From Deltaproteobacteria bacterium (GTDB lineage: Bacteria; Myxococcota_A; UBA796; UBA9615): a DNA stretch of 37,322 bases. Numbering within the stretch: the stretch's first letter is position 1; each line of letters starts with the position of its first letter. The notes beneath the pieces were generated by a model. The model had not been told where the DNA came from and did not search any database. It saw nothing but the letters and a program-made list of their open reading frames with translations. The DNA lies in assembly GCA_002724675.1 (NCBI GenBank), contig PBPL01000164.1, forward strand, positions 1-37,322, written 5' to 3'. Below, one piece after another: positions 1 through 7,343 of this stretch. The position numbers and the translations under genes were made by a program.

Positions 1-120
1 GTAGGCATCGTCTCCGCCTGCTGCGTAGGCATCGTCTCCGCCTGCTGCGTAGGCATCGTCTCCGCCTGCTGCGTAGGCATCGTCTCCGCCTGCTGCGTAG
101 ACATCGTCCCCAGCGGCTGC
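1..120. repeat. Five 24-bp tandem repeats (four perfect) encoding AAGGDDAY
   Basis: Copies at 1-24, 25-48, 49-72 and 73-96 are identical base for base. The copy at 97-120 differs at a few positions and encodes AAAGDDVY. The repeat is in frame with the minus-strand zinc-ribbon gene and continues to the window edge, so the true copy number is unknown. Identity at the nucleotide level suggests recent expansion by slippage or unequal exchange. Confidence 0.95.
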
Positions 121-1173
121 GGCCCCCAGTTCGCCCTCGTCCAGGGTGTTGGAATCTCCAGTCTCGGCTTCGTCCCAGTCTCCAAATTCGTCGTCACTGG
201 GCGAGCCGTCCTGGAAGCTTGACGGTGTGGACTGAGCGTCTTCGGCTGATACTTCTTCGGGAGGCTGGGTCCGATTCTGAACAGGGACCGCCCGTGTGTC
301 GCGGAAATCGCTGTTCGTAGCGCCTGGCGTCTCCTGTTGGTCTTCTTCAGGAGTCGCCAGTGCATCGTCGGCTTCGGGAGCCGCCGGGGTCGAAATAGAG
401 TGCATGCGTCCAAAATGGGCTTCTTCGCTCGGCTCCTGCTCGGTAGGCTGCTCGGACCTGGGCTCGAAGAAGGTGTCCTTGAGCTCGTCGGGAGTCGAGT
501 CACCGACGGGCTGAGAGTTGTCTGCCAAGGCAGTCTCGCTCTGCTCGGCTCCGTAGTCCTCACCGCCTTCGGTGACTTCTTGCCCCCCCAGCTGGCTCTG
601 CTCGTCAGCGATGGCGGCGGCTACTGCCTGAGCATCGTCCTCCTCGTCCATGGTGTCTACGGACTCTTCCACCTCCACATGGGCTGCTTGTGGGGCGTCC
701 TGGCCGGGCATCGCCTCGTCTTCTGAAGCGCTGGTTGGCGCAGCCGAGCGTTCATCAGCCGTGCGAGCAACCTTCAGCTGTTCGAGGATCGCGAAGAAGG
801 GGCGTAGGTCGGCGCGCTGGGTGACCTCTGTCCATGTCTGCCCGTCGTTGCTGATGCGATCGGTGGGCAAGACTCGCTTTTCGACCACCCAACGCTGGAG
901 GGTCGCCAAGTCCTTGACCTTGTAGACGCGCCCGCCCTGCGCCAGGTACCAAACTTGGCCGTCCCCGGAAGACTCCGCAGCTGCGCCCCCCAGCTCCTGT
1001 TCAGCAGCGTGTCCGTCCGGCTCTGTTGGGACGACGTCCGTCACCTCGCCTGGTTCGGGATGGGCTACGAATGTGTGATTGCAGGCTGAACACTGTGCTG
1101 TTGTCCCTGCGGCGTCTACCTGGTCCGCCTCAAGGAAGTATTCAGCGCTGCAGTTGGGGCAGACGATCCGCAA
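1..1173 (-). CDS. Zinc-ribbon/GYF-like domain protein, acidic, with 8-aa tandem repeats (partial, C-terminus outside window)
   Basis: The frame is open from a TTG at 1173 to base 1 (391 codons), so the C-terminus lies beyond the window. The N-terminus reads MRIVCPNCSAEY and holds a CPNC...CSAC zinc ribbon of the MJ0042 type (about residues 5-35). A second domain at about residues 72-130 (VWYLAQGGRVYKVKDL, then LPTDRIS and WTEV) resembles a GYF_2-like fold and matches the equivalent region of the gene just upstream, so the two are paralogues. The rest is Glu/Asp/Ala/Ser-rich low complexity, ending in AAGGDDAY repeats. The TTG was chosen because the zinc-ribbon motif starts there; the ribosome site is weak. 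It lies 6 bases after the stop of its paralogue, so the two are probably cotranscribed. Domain order recalls the cytosolic part of the M. xanthus gliding protein GltJ/AgmX; that is inference. No membrane segment is visible in the part present. Confidence 0.8.
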   Translation of the reverse strand, partial: MRIVCPNCSAEYFLEADQVDAAGTTAQCSACNHTFVAHPEPGEVTDVVPTEPDGHAAEQELGGAAAESSGDGQVWYLAQGGRVYKVKDLATLQRWVVEKRVLPTDRISNDGQTWTEVTQRADLRPFFAILEQLKVARTADERSAAPTSASEDEAMPGQDAPQAAHVEVEESVDTMDEEDDAQAVAAAIADEQSQLGGQEVTEGGEDYGAEQSETALADNSQPVGDSTPDELKDTFFEPRSEQPTEQEPSEEAHFGRMHSISTPAAPEADDALATPEEDQQETPGATNSDFRDTRAVPVQNRTQPPEEVSAEDAQSTPSSFQDGSPSDDEFGDWDEAETGDSNTLDEGELGAAAAGDDVYAAGGDDAYAAGGDDAYAAGGDDAYAAGGDDAY

Positions 1174-1179
1174 GAGCTT

Positions 1180-2733
1180 TCAGGGCCTCGAAGCGTTGAC
1201 TGGGATGCCCAGCCCTTCCGCCTTCTTGAACGCAAGAGCAGCTTCGGAGGCATTTCCCAGGGCCTTGTGCGCCTGCGCTAGACCTTCCCAGCACTGACCA
1301 CAGCCTGGAGACTTATCGACAGAACGCTGGAACATCTTCAGTGCAGCACCGTAATTCTTTTCAGCCAGCTTCTTTGCTCCATGGTCGTAGTACATGAGTC
1401 CGGGGTCCCGGGCTCTCTTCTCGGTGATGCTCGCTGTGGAGCCTTGGTTGGCTGTTGAGGTGACGGCCTGAGCCCCAGTACGCCGCGGTGGACGGGGTTC
1501 GGGGAGTCGACGGCGAATGGGCTTCTTGTACCCAAACTCGTCGGCCGGTTGTTCGGTTGTTGTTTGCTCCTTGGGCGGAACAGGCATTCGCCGTGCCCGA
1601 ACGAGGGCCTCGTCTTCGACCTCTTCTGTGGTGTCTTCTGTGATGGGTTCCGTGTCCGCGAGGACCCCTGCCTGGATCTCCTGACGTCGCCGATCCAGTG
1701 CTTCCCGAATACGATCCCTGACGGCGTCCACTTCTTGCCCATCTTCACCGGCACTGGCTTGCTGTTCTTCTGCCGCAAGCTTGGCCTCCTGCTCGGCGGC
1801 GGCTTGCCGTGCCATCTCGGCCTCTTCGGCCATTTTGCGGGACATGTAGAAGGCAAACAGAAGACCCACGGCGAGGATTGCTGCAATGACGGTGGCGAAG
1901 GTGCGCGTGCGCATGCGCTTTTCGTCGGCCATTGCCTGCTCTCGCCGCTGTCTCGTGCGACGTTTACGCATCGCAGCGACTTGTTCGGCGGCCTCCTGGG
2001 AGGACGACTTGGATCCCAGTCCCGGCAGTGACGACGTGTGGGCAGCTTCGTCCGCGTCTGTGGTGTTGCTGGCCGCCTTAGATCGAGCGGGGCGCTCGTC
2101 TTCCTTCATGGCGGCACGCGCGGTGCGCCATGTGGCTACGAAGTGTTCGTCCAGGTCGTCTAGGTCCCCGATGCGCACCCAGTCTTTGGCGTTGTGGCTG
2201 ATCAGATCGTCGGGGGTGACCTTCTTGTCCGCTAGGTACTTCTTGAGGGTCGCGATATCACTGAAGTCGTAGACGAGGCCGATGGCCACCTTGACCTTCC
2301 AGGTGACGATGCCCACTTCGCGGAAGTCCAAGTCCGATGCCCGCAGCGCCTCTTCTGGAGTGTCGACTTCGGCGGCCCCCTCGCGGTCGGCCTCGTCCTG
2401 CAGGAGCGATGGAACCGGTCCGGAGGCGTCTACTGTGGCGATCTGCTTGCGGCCGTCGCTTCCCCTTGGCCCTGGAGCTACGACACGAATCGATCCGGTC
2501 GTGGTTGCACCCTTCACTTCATCCACGAGCCCGACCGCCTGGAAGGCTCCCGATCGAGTATCGGCTCGCCCCCGCTCCTTCGAACGTCGCGAATCAGCCC
2601 CTTTCTTATCCTCGCCTGCGAGGACAACGAAGGAGTGCGCGCAGCTGGGGCACGTGATGCGCGCACCCTTGCCCTTCAGCTTGTTGGGATTGAGACGATA
2701 TCGTTCACTGCAACTGGGACAAGTGATGACCAT
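1180..2733 (-). CDS. Zinc-ribbon, GYF-like, single-membrane-span, TPR protein
   Basis: A 517-aa protein starting at the ATG that begins MVITCPSC; a TTG four codons upstream (2745) is an alternative. Domains in order: zinc ribbon with C5, C8, C28 and C31; a polar linker; a GYF_2-like region at about 143-203 (VYDFSDIATLKKYL, DDLISHNAKDWVRIGDL); a basic Arg/Lys stretch; one membrane helix at about 279-297; a charged, probably coiled-coil segment rich in Ala/Glu; a Pro/Arg-rich linker; and two TPR-like helical hairpins in the last 70 residues (YGAALKMFQRSVDKSPGC...ASEAALAFKKAEGLG). The topology suggests a cytoplasmic zinc ribbon and GYF domain with the TPR in the periplasm. It is a paralogue of the next gene downstream. 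Architecture resembles myxobacterial GltJ/AgmX-type proteins, but the function is not established. Confidence 0.85.
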   Translation of the reverse strand: MVITCPSCSERYRLNPNKLKGKGARITCPSCAHSFVVLAGEDKKGADSRRSKERGRADTRSGAFQAVGLVDEVKGATTTGSIRVVAPGPRGSDGRKQIATVDASGPVPSLLQDEADREGAAEVDTPEEALRASDLDFREVGIVTWKVKVAIGLVYDFSDIATLKKYLADKKVTPDDLISHNAKDWVRIGDLDDLDEHFVATWRTARAAMKEDERPARSKAASNTTDADEAAHTSSLPGLGSKSSSQEAAEQVAAMRKRRTRQRREQAMADEKRMRTRTFATVIAAILAVGLLFAFYMSRKMAEEAEMARQAAAEQEAKLAAEEQQASAGEDGQEVDAVRDRIREALDRRRQEIQAGVLADTEPITEDTTEEVEDEALVRARRMPVPPKEQTTTEQPADEFGYKKPIRRRLPEPRPPRRTGAQAVTSTANQGSTASITEKRARDPGLMYYDHGAKKLAEKNYGAALKMFQRSVDKSPGCGQCWEGLAQAHKALGNASEAALAFKKAEGLGIPVNASRP

Positions 2734-2755
2734 CAAGGAACTCAAACCAATCGGG

Positions 2756-2775
2756 GAGCGCTGGGCGCAGCGCTC
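2756..2775 (-). terminator. Hairpin between pcrA and the zinc-ribbon pair
   Basis: A perfect 8-bp stem (GAGCGCTG at 2756-2763, CAGCGCTC at 2768-2775) with loop GGCG lies in the 131-bp gap after pcrA. There is no strong T run after it, only a weakly T-rich stretch on the minus strand. It may end the upstream transcript or attenuate read-through into the zinc-ribbon genes. The rest of the gap shows no clear signal. Confidence 0.5.
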
Positions 2776-2864
2776 GGGCCCTAATGTATCGAACGAAATC
2801 CTACCACAAGGGTCTGTAGACCAGTAATGCGATCTAGCCGCCCGGTGTGGGGTGGCTTGTGCAA

Positions 2865-5261
2865 TCAGTGGGAGATCAATTCGAGTTGGGCAAAGCGGAG
2901 GTACAGGCGCTTACTGCCCCCCTTCCTGAAGAAGACGGTCGCGCGGAGATTGTCTGGTGGGCCATCCAGACTACGTATCTCTCCTTCGCCAAAGCTGGGG
3001 TGGAGAACGCGCGCACCAACGCGAAGCATGCTCTCGACGTCGCCCTCCTCCAACTCAGTGACCACGCGTTCCTGATTGCTTGTCCCATCCTGCGGCTTCT
3101 CGGCCTCTGAGCTCTGTTGGGGCCGATCGAAGCGAGACCTCCAGGAAGGACTGGTCTTACGCGCCGGACTTGCTCTTTGCCGGCTGATGCCGCCGAAACC
3201 AGAGGGAGCCTCGTCGTACTCGACCCATGAATCTCCAGGGAACTCCGGTCCCTTTTGAGCCTGCACAGCAGCTCGGCCCAAGTCGCGTGCCGCTACTTGA
3301 CCACTCAAGAGCTCGCGGGGGATGTCCCGGAGGAAGCGAGACGGTTGGCTGCCCTCGTAGCGCATGCCACCGCCGGCAGGTCGTCGCCGCGCGCGGAATA
3401 AGACGAGCTCTTCGCGAGCGCGGGTGATGGCTACGTAGGCCAGCCTGCGCTCCTCCTCTAACTCGGACTGGAACGTCGAGGCGCGTGCGTGGGGGAACAG
3501 ACCCTCGTCCATACCCACCACAAAGACAACCGGGAACTCGAGCCCCTTGGCCGAGTGCACAGTCATCAAGGTAATCCGACCTTGGTCTTGTTCGTCATCG
3601 GGCAGCCGGTCTGTGTCGGCGACGAGCGAGACTCGATCTAGGAAGGCCGTGAGGCCGGCTGGTGGGGCCATGGGACCATAGTCCACTGTTGCGGCAAGCA
3701 ACTCCTCGAGATTGGCGATGCGGCCCTGTGCTTCGAAGCTTCCGTCGTCTTCGAGACGTTTCACCATTCCGGTCTTCTCGTACAAAGAGCCGAGTAACTG
3801 GGGGAGCGGAAGGGTCTCGGATTCGCGTCGAAGACTCGTCATCAAGTCAATGAATCCGCCGAGTGCCTTTTGCACTCTTGGCTTGCTGTCTGGGTCTGAA
3901 GCAAGCTCGACCAATGCCTGGCCAAGATCGATCCCCTTACTCGCTGCACGGGTGCCGATGTCTCCCAGCGTACGCGCCCCAATTCCCCTCGGTGGGTTGT
4001 TGATGATGCGCACGAGGGACACCTCATCTTGGGGATTGACCAGTAGGCGGAGGTAGGCGAGTGCGTCTTTGACCTCCTTGCGTTCGTAGAACCGTTGGCC
4101 GCCTACGAGAACGAAGGGGAGACCGGAGGCGAGAAACTCCTCTTCGAGCAGACGACTCTGGGCATTGGTTCGAAAGAACACACCAATGTCGGCGGCTTTC
4201 CGACCCTGTCCGAGCACTTGTTGTGCTCGGTCGACCACGCGCCGCGCCTCTTCGCGGTCGTCGTAGGCGACCTCAAGGGAAATGGGCTCGCCCCCCTGTC
4301 GTTCCGTCCACAGCACCTTCCCCTTCCGATCGACGTTGCGCTCCACGACAGCTGTCGCCGCGGTGAGAATGGTGGAGGTCGAGCGATAGTTGCGCTCCAG
4401 ACGTACGGTTTGCGCTCCCTCAAAGTCCCGCTCGAAGTCGAGGATGTTGCGGATGTCTGCACCGCGGAACGAGTAGATGCTCTGGTCCTCGTCCCCGACC
4501 ACGGTGATGTTGCGCTGGCCGTGGTCGGCAAGCAGGCGAAGCAGTCGATACTGAGCGTGATTTGTGTCCTGGTACTCGTCGACTAGGAGATGTTGGAAGC
4601 GCTGCTGATAGCGGGCAAGCACTTCCGGCTTGTCCTCGAAGAGTCGCAGTACGGTCAAGAGGAGGTCCCCAAAGTCGAAGGCGTTGGCCTGCTGCAGACG
4701 CTCTTGATATCGCTGATAGATCTCGGGTGTCTGGGGGTGGGCTCCTGGCTTCATCTGGGCCCGGAGCGCATCGGGTGCAATCGCGTCGTTCTTGGCCCGA
4801 TCAATGATCGAGGCAATCCCATTGGGGTTCACCGTCTTGGGAAGCTTGGCCTCCTTGATGATTCGCTTGAGTAGCTCTCGGCTGTCGCGTGCGTCATAGA
4901 TGACGAAGTCTGATGCGAAGCCTTCGACGTGTTCAATTTCGCGCCGAAGGATCCGCAGGCACGCCGAGTGGAACGTAGAGACCCAACAGTCGTGGCCCCG
5001 CTGACCCAAGATGTCCGTGACGCGGCTCTTCATTTCGCCAGCCGCCTTGTTGGTGAAGGTGACTCCCATTACCTCGTGCGGTCGATGCCCCAAGCGCTCG
5101 AGGATCCACGCCAGCCGCAGGGTCAGGACGCGCGTCTTGCCCGACCCGGCACCGGCCAGGACCAGCAGCGGGCCCCCGGGGTGAGTGACTGCGGCACGCT
5201 GAGCGTCGTTTAGTCCCTCGACGAGGGCCTCGATGGGTTGCCTATCAGCCGCTGGAGTCAC
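2865..5261 (-). CDS. pcrA: UvrD/PcrA-type superfamily 1 DNA helicase
   Basis: A 798-aa, ATP-dependent 3'-5' helicase acting in nucleotide excision repair, clearing of RecA filaments and replication restart. SF1A motifs are all present: Walker A AGAGSGKT (36-43), VDEYQDTN (motif II), VGDEDQSIYSFRGA (motif III), ERNYRST (motif IV), TVHSAKGLEFPVVFVVGMDEGLFPH (motif V region) and VAITRARE (motif VI). The C-terminus (VGARVLHPSFGEGEI...FAQLELI) matches the Tudor-like tail of PcrA/UvrD, which favours PcrA over Rep. The GTG start overlaps the end of glmU by 17 bases and follows an AAGGA ribosome site inside glmU, so translation is probably coupled. Confidence 0.95.
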   Translation of the reverse strand: MTPAADRQPIEALVEGLNDAQRAAVTHPGGPLLVLAGAGSGKTRVLTLRLAWILERLGHRPHEVMGVTFTNKAAGEMKSRVTDILGQRGHDCWVSTFHSACLRILRREIEHVEGFASDFVIYDARDSRELLKRIIKEAKLPKTVNPNGIASIIDRAKNDAIAPDALRAQMKPGAHPQTPEIYQRYQERLQQANAFDFGDLLLTVLRLFEDKPEVLARYQQRFQHLLVDEYQDTNHAQYRLLRLLADHGQRNITVVGDEDQSIYSFRGADIRNILDFERDFEGAQTVRLERNYRSTSTILTAATAVVERNVDRKGKVLWTERQGGEPISLEVAYDDREEARRVVDRAQQVLGQGRKAADIGVFFRTNAQSRLLEEEFLASGLPFVLVGGQRFYERKEVKDALAYLRLLVNPQDEVSLVRIINNPPRGIGARTLGDIGTRAASKGIDLGQALVELASDPDSKPRVQKALGGFIDLMTSLRRESETLPLPQLLGSLYEKTGMVKRLEDDGSFEAQGRIANLEELLAATVDYGPMAPPAGLTAFLDRVSLVADTDRLPDDEQDQGRITLMTVHSAKGLEFPVVFVVGMDEGLFPHARASTFQSELEEERRLAYVAITRAREELVLFRARRRPAGGGMRYEGSQPSRFLRDIPRELLSGQVAARDLGRAAVQAQKGPEFPGDSWVEYDEAPSGFGGISRQRASPARKTSPSWRSRFDRPQQSSEAEKPQDGTSNQERVVTELEEGDVESMLRVGARVLHPSFGEGEIRSLDGPPDNLRATVFFRKGGSKRLYLRFAQLELISH

Positions 5262-6777
5262 CGGGGTCCTTGCCGGCCTTGCGGGCCAGGTGATTCTTCA
5301 TACGGCTGGCGTAGCCGGCCTTGTTCTCTTGACGAGCTCGGCCGATAGCGAGTGCGTCCGCCGGTACATTGCGACTCACGGTGGTTCCTGTCGCGATGTA
5401 GGCGCCCTCGCCGACCTTGATTGGGGCGATTAGCTGGCAGTTGGTGCCCACGAATGCGTCGCGCTCGATCACGGTGCGGTGCTTGCTGAAGCCGTCGTAG
5501 TTGCAGGTGATTACCCCAGCGCCGATGTTGGAGCCTGGGCCGATCGTTGCGTCACCTAGGTAGGCGAGGTGGTTGGCTTTGGCGTTCTCTCCGAGGCTGG
5601 ACTTCTTCAGCTCGACGAAGTTGCCGGCCTTGGACCCAGGACCTAGCTCGGTGGACTGACGAAGGTGTGCAAAGGGGCCGACTAGGGCAGCCTCACCGAC
5701 CTGGACCCGGTCCTCGGGTTGACTGTGGTCCGGTGCCTTCTCATTGACACCGGACAGCACAGAGAAGGGGCGAATCACTGAACCTGTTGCGATGTCCGTT
5801 CCGCGAGCTACGACGTAGGGCCCGACGCTGGCTCCAGGCGCCACCGTGACATCCACCAGGATGCAGCCCGTCGCAATCGATGCGCCCTGGCCGATCCGAG
5901 TGTCCCCGCGCAATTCCACGTTCGCTCCCAGCGTGACGTCTGTTGCCAGGTCAACGCCCTCTTCGATCCAGGTGGAACTGGGGTCTTGCATCGAGACGCC
6001 CTCAGACATCCACTTGTTGTTGAGCTTGTCCCTCACTCGTCTCTCTAGAGAACTCAACTGTGCTCTGTCGTTCACGCCTTCGGCCTCCAGGGCATCGGAA
6101 ATGGGGAAGGGAACCACCGCGCGTCCCTCGTCTGCGGCAATGGCTACCACATCGGTCAACAGGAACTCCCCCTGGTCGTTGTCGGTCTTCAGCTGCCGCA
6201 GCGCTCCCGATTGGCCATCGGAACCAAACAAGAAGCTACCTTCTGCGGCGTAGATGGAGCTGTTGATCTCTCGGACCTGACGTTGGTCTTCGTTGGCATC
6301 TCGGTGCTCGACAATGCGTTCGACAGTGTCGCCACGAGGGCTACGGATGATCCGACCGTAGCCAGTGGGGTCCTCCAACTGGAGCGTCGCGACTGTGATA
6401 GCGGCCTTGGACTTGTGGTGGTGCTGAAGAAGGGACTGGAGTGTCGAGGCCTCCATGAGCGGCACGTCCCCGGGGAGGATGAGCACTGTGCGTCCCGAAA
6501 AATCCAGCGTTCCTCGTGCTGAGTCCACGGCTTGGCCCGTTCCCTGGAGGCCTTCCTGTACGGCGAAGTGGACGCCCTTGAGCTCAGCTCGGACCTGCTC
6601 GCCACCGAAGCCCACAACCACAACGACATCACTGCATCCGGCAGCTTCGGCGGCCGTAGCCACCCGGCGGACAAGGGAGCGCCCAAGGACCTCGAAGAGC
6701 ACCTTTGGCCGCGTAGACTTCATGCGAGTGCCTTTGCCCGCAGCCAGGACAATGGCGATGGGGGGCGCGGAGCTCAC
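5245..6777 (-). CDS. glmU: Bifunctional GlmU: GlcNAc-1-phosphate uridyltransferase / glucosamine-1-phosphate acetyltransferase
   Basis: A 510-aa cytoplasmic enzyme that makes UDP-GlcNAc for peptidoglycan and LPS. The N-terminal nucleotidyltransferase begins with LAAGKGTRMKS (11-21). The C-terminal half is a left-handed beta-helix of hexapeptide repeats and contains the acetyltransferase signature NHLAYLGD...GAGVITCNYDG, with the expected catalytic His in NHLAYLGD. It is about 50 residues longer than the E. coli protein, mostly in inter-repeat loops and a basic C-terminal tail. The GTG start lies 2 bases after the stop of the upstream lipoprotein gene, with a GGAGAG ribosome site inside that gene's last codons. 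Confidence 0.97.
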   Translation of the reverse strand: MSSAPPIAIVLAAGKGTRMKSTRPKVLFEVLGRSLVRRVATAAEAAGCSDVVVVVGFGGEQVRAELKGVHFAVQEGLQGTGQAVDSARGTLDFSGRTVLILPGDVPLMEASTLQSLLQHHHKSKAAITVATLQLEDPTGYGRIIRSPRGDTVERIVEHRDANEDQRQVREINSSIYAAEGSFLFGSDGQSGALRQLKTDNDQGEFLLTDVVAIAADEGRAVVPFPISDALEAEGVNDRAQLSSLERRVRDKLNNKWMSEGVSMQDPSSTWIEEGVDLATDVTLGANVELRGDTRIGQGASIATGCILVDVTVAPGASVGPYVVARGTDIATGSVIRPFSVLSGVNEKAPDHSQPEDRVQVGEAALVGPFAHLRQSTELGPGSKAGNFVELKKSSLGENAKANHLAYLGDATIGPGSNIGAGVITCNYDGFSKHRTVIERDAFVGTNCQLIAPIKVGEGAYIATGTTVSRNVPADALAIGRARQENKAGYASRMKNHLARKAGKDPGDSSG

Positions 6778-6779
6778 GA

Positions 6780-7343
6780 CTACTCTCCTGGACCAGGAGC
6801 GGGGCTCGACTGAAGCTCTGGAATAGGCTCGTCGAGCGTCTCGCCGGGTTCAGGGCGCTCAGTCGCTGGCGCGTCGACTTCTGAGCCGGGGCGCAGTGGG
6901 CCGCCGGGGTCCACCCACCAACGACCGTAGTCCTTGTGCCACTTCTGGGTCAGGCCATCTTGTGTGACTTTGCCCTGGGTTGCGATGACAGCGGTCCAGA
7001 CGACTCGGACCTCCGCATCTTCGAAGGTATCCGGGTTTACGAAGATGTATTGGACTTCCACATCCTGAATCGACAGCGAGACCTCTTCGGCGTCGGAGGT
7101 GCCCCGGAGAAACGAGACTTGATCGTCAGCCTCGGCTAGGAACGTGGCGGCGGTCTGCCAGTCCGACCAGCGAACAGCATCCCAGTACTCTTCGATGCGC
7201 TCGCGTACGACCTTCTCTACCGCTTGTCGTTTACGTTCCGCCGCCCGGGCCTTCGCTTGCTCCCGGGCTTCGTCCGTGCAGGCCACTCCCCCGACCGACA
7301 TGAGCAGCGCTGTGAGAAGCGCGAAGCTCTCACTCGCCCGCAT
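6780..7343 (-). CDS. Putative small lipoprotein, NTF2-like (hypothetical)
   Basis: A 187-aa protein with an N-terminal hydrophobic signal followed by a Cys (SVGGVAC), a slightly off-consensus lipobox. After it come a charged helix (EAREQAKARAAERKRQAVEKVV) and a compact domain with the pattern IEEYWDAVRWSDWQTAATFL...KDYGRWWVD. That pattern is reminiscent of small NTF2-like exported domains, but the assignment is tentative. The tail is Pro/Glu-rich. The ATG at 7343 has GGAGAG about 8 bases upstream; an upstream start at 7364 is possible but less likely. It overlaps the end of the upstream gene by 14 bases and sits directly before glmU. Function unknown. Confidence 0.75.
   Translation of the reverse strand: MRASESFALLTALLMSVGGVACTDEAREQAKARAAERKRQAVEKVVRERIEEYWDAVRWSDWQTAATFLAEADDQVSFLRGTSDAEEVSLSIQDVEVQYIFVNPDTFEDAEVRVVWTAVIATQGKVTQDGLTQKWHKDYGRWWVDPGGPLRPGSEVDAPATERPEPGETLDEPIPELQSSPAPGPGE

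Noticed and set aside
1-120. Possible CRISPR array from regular 24-bp repeats
   Set aside because: The copies are directly adjacent with no spacers and are in frame in a coding sequence.
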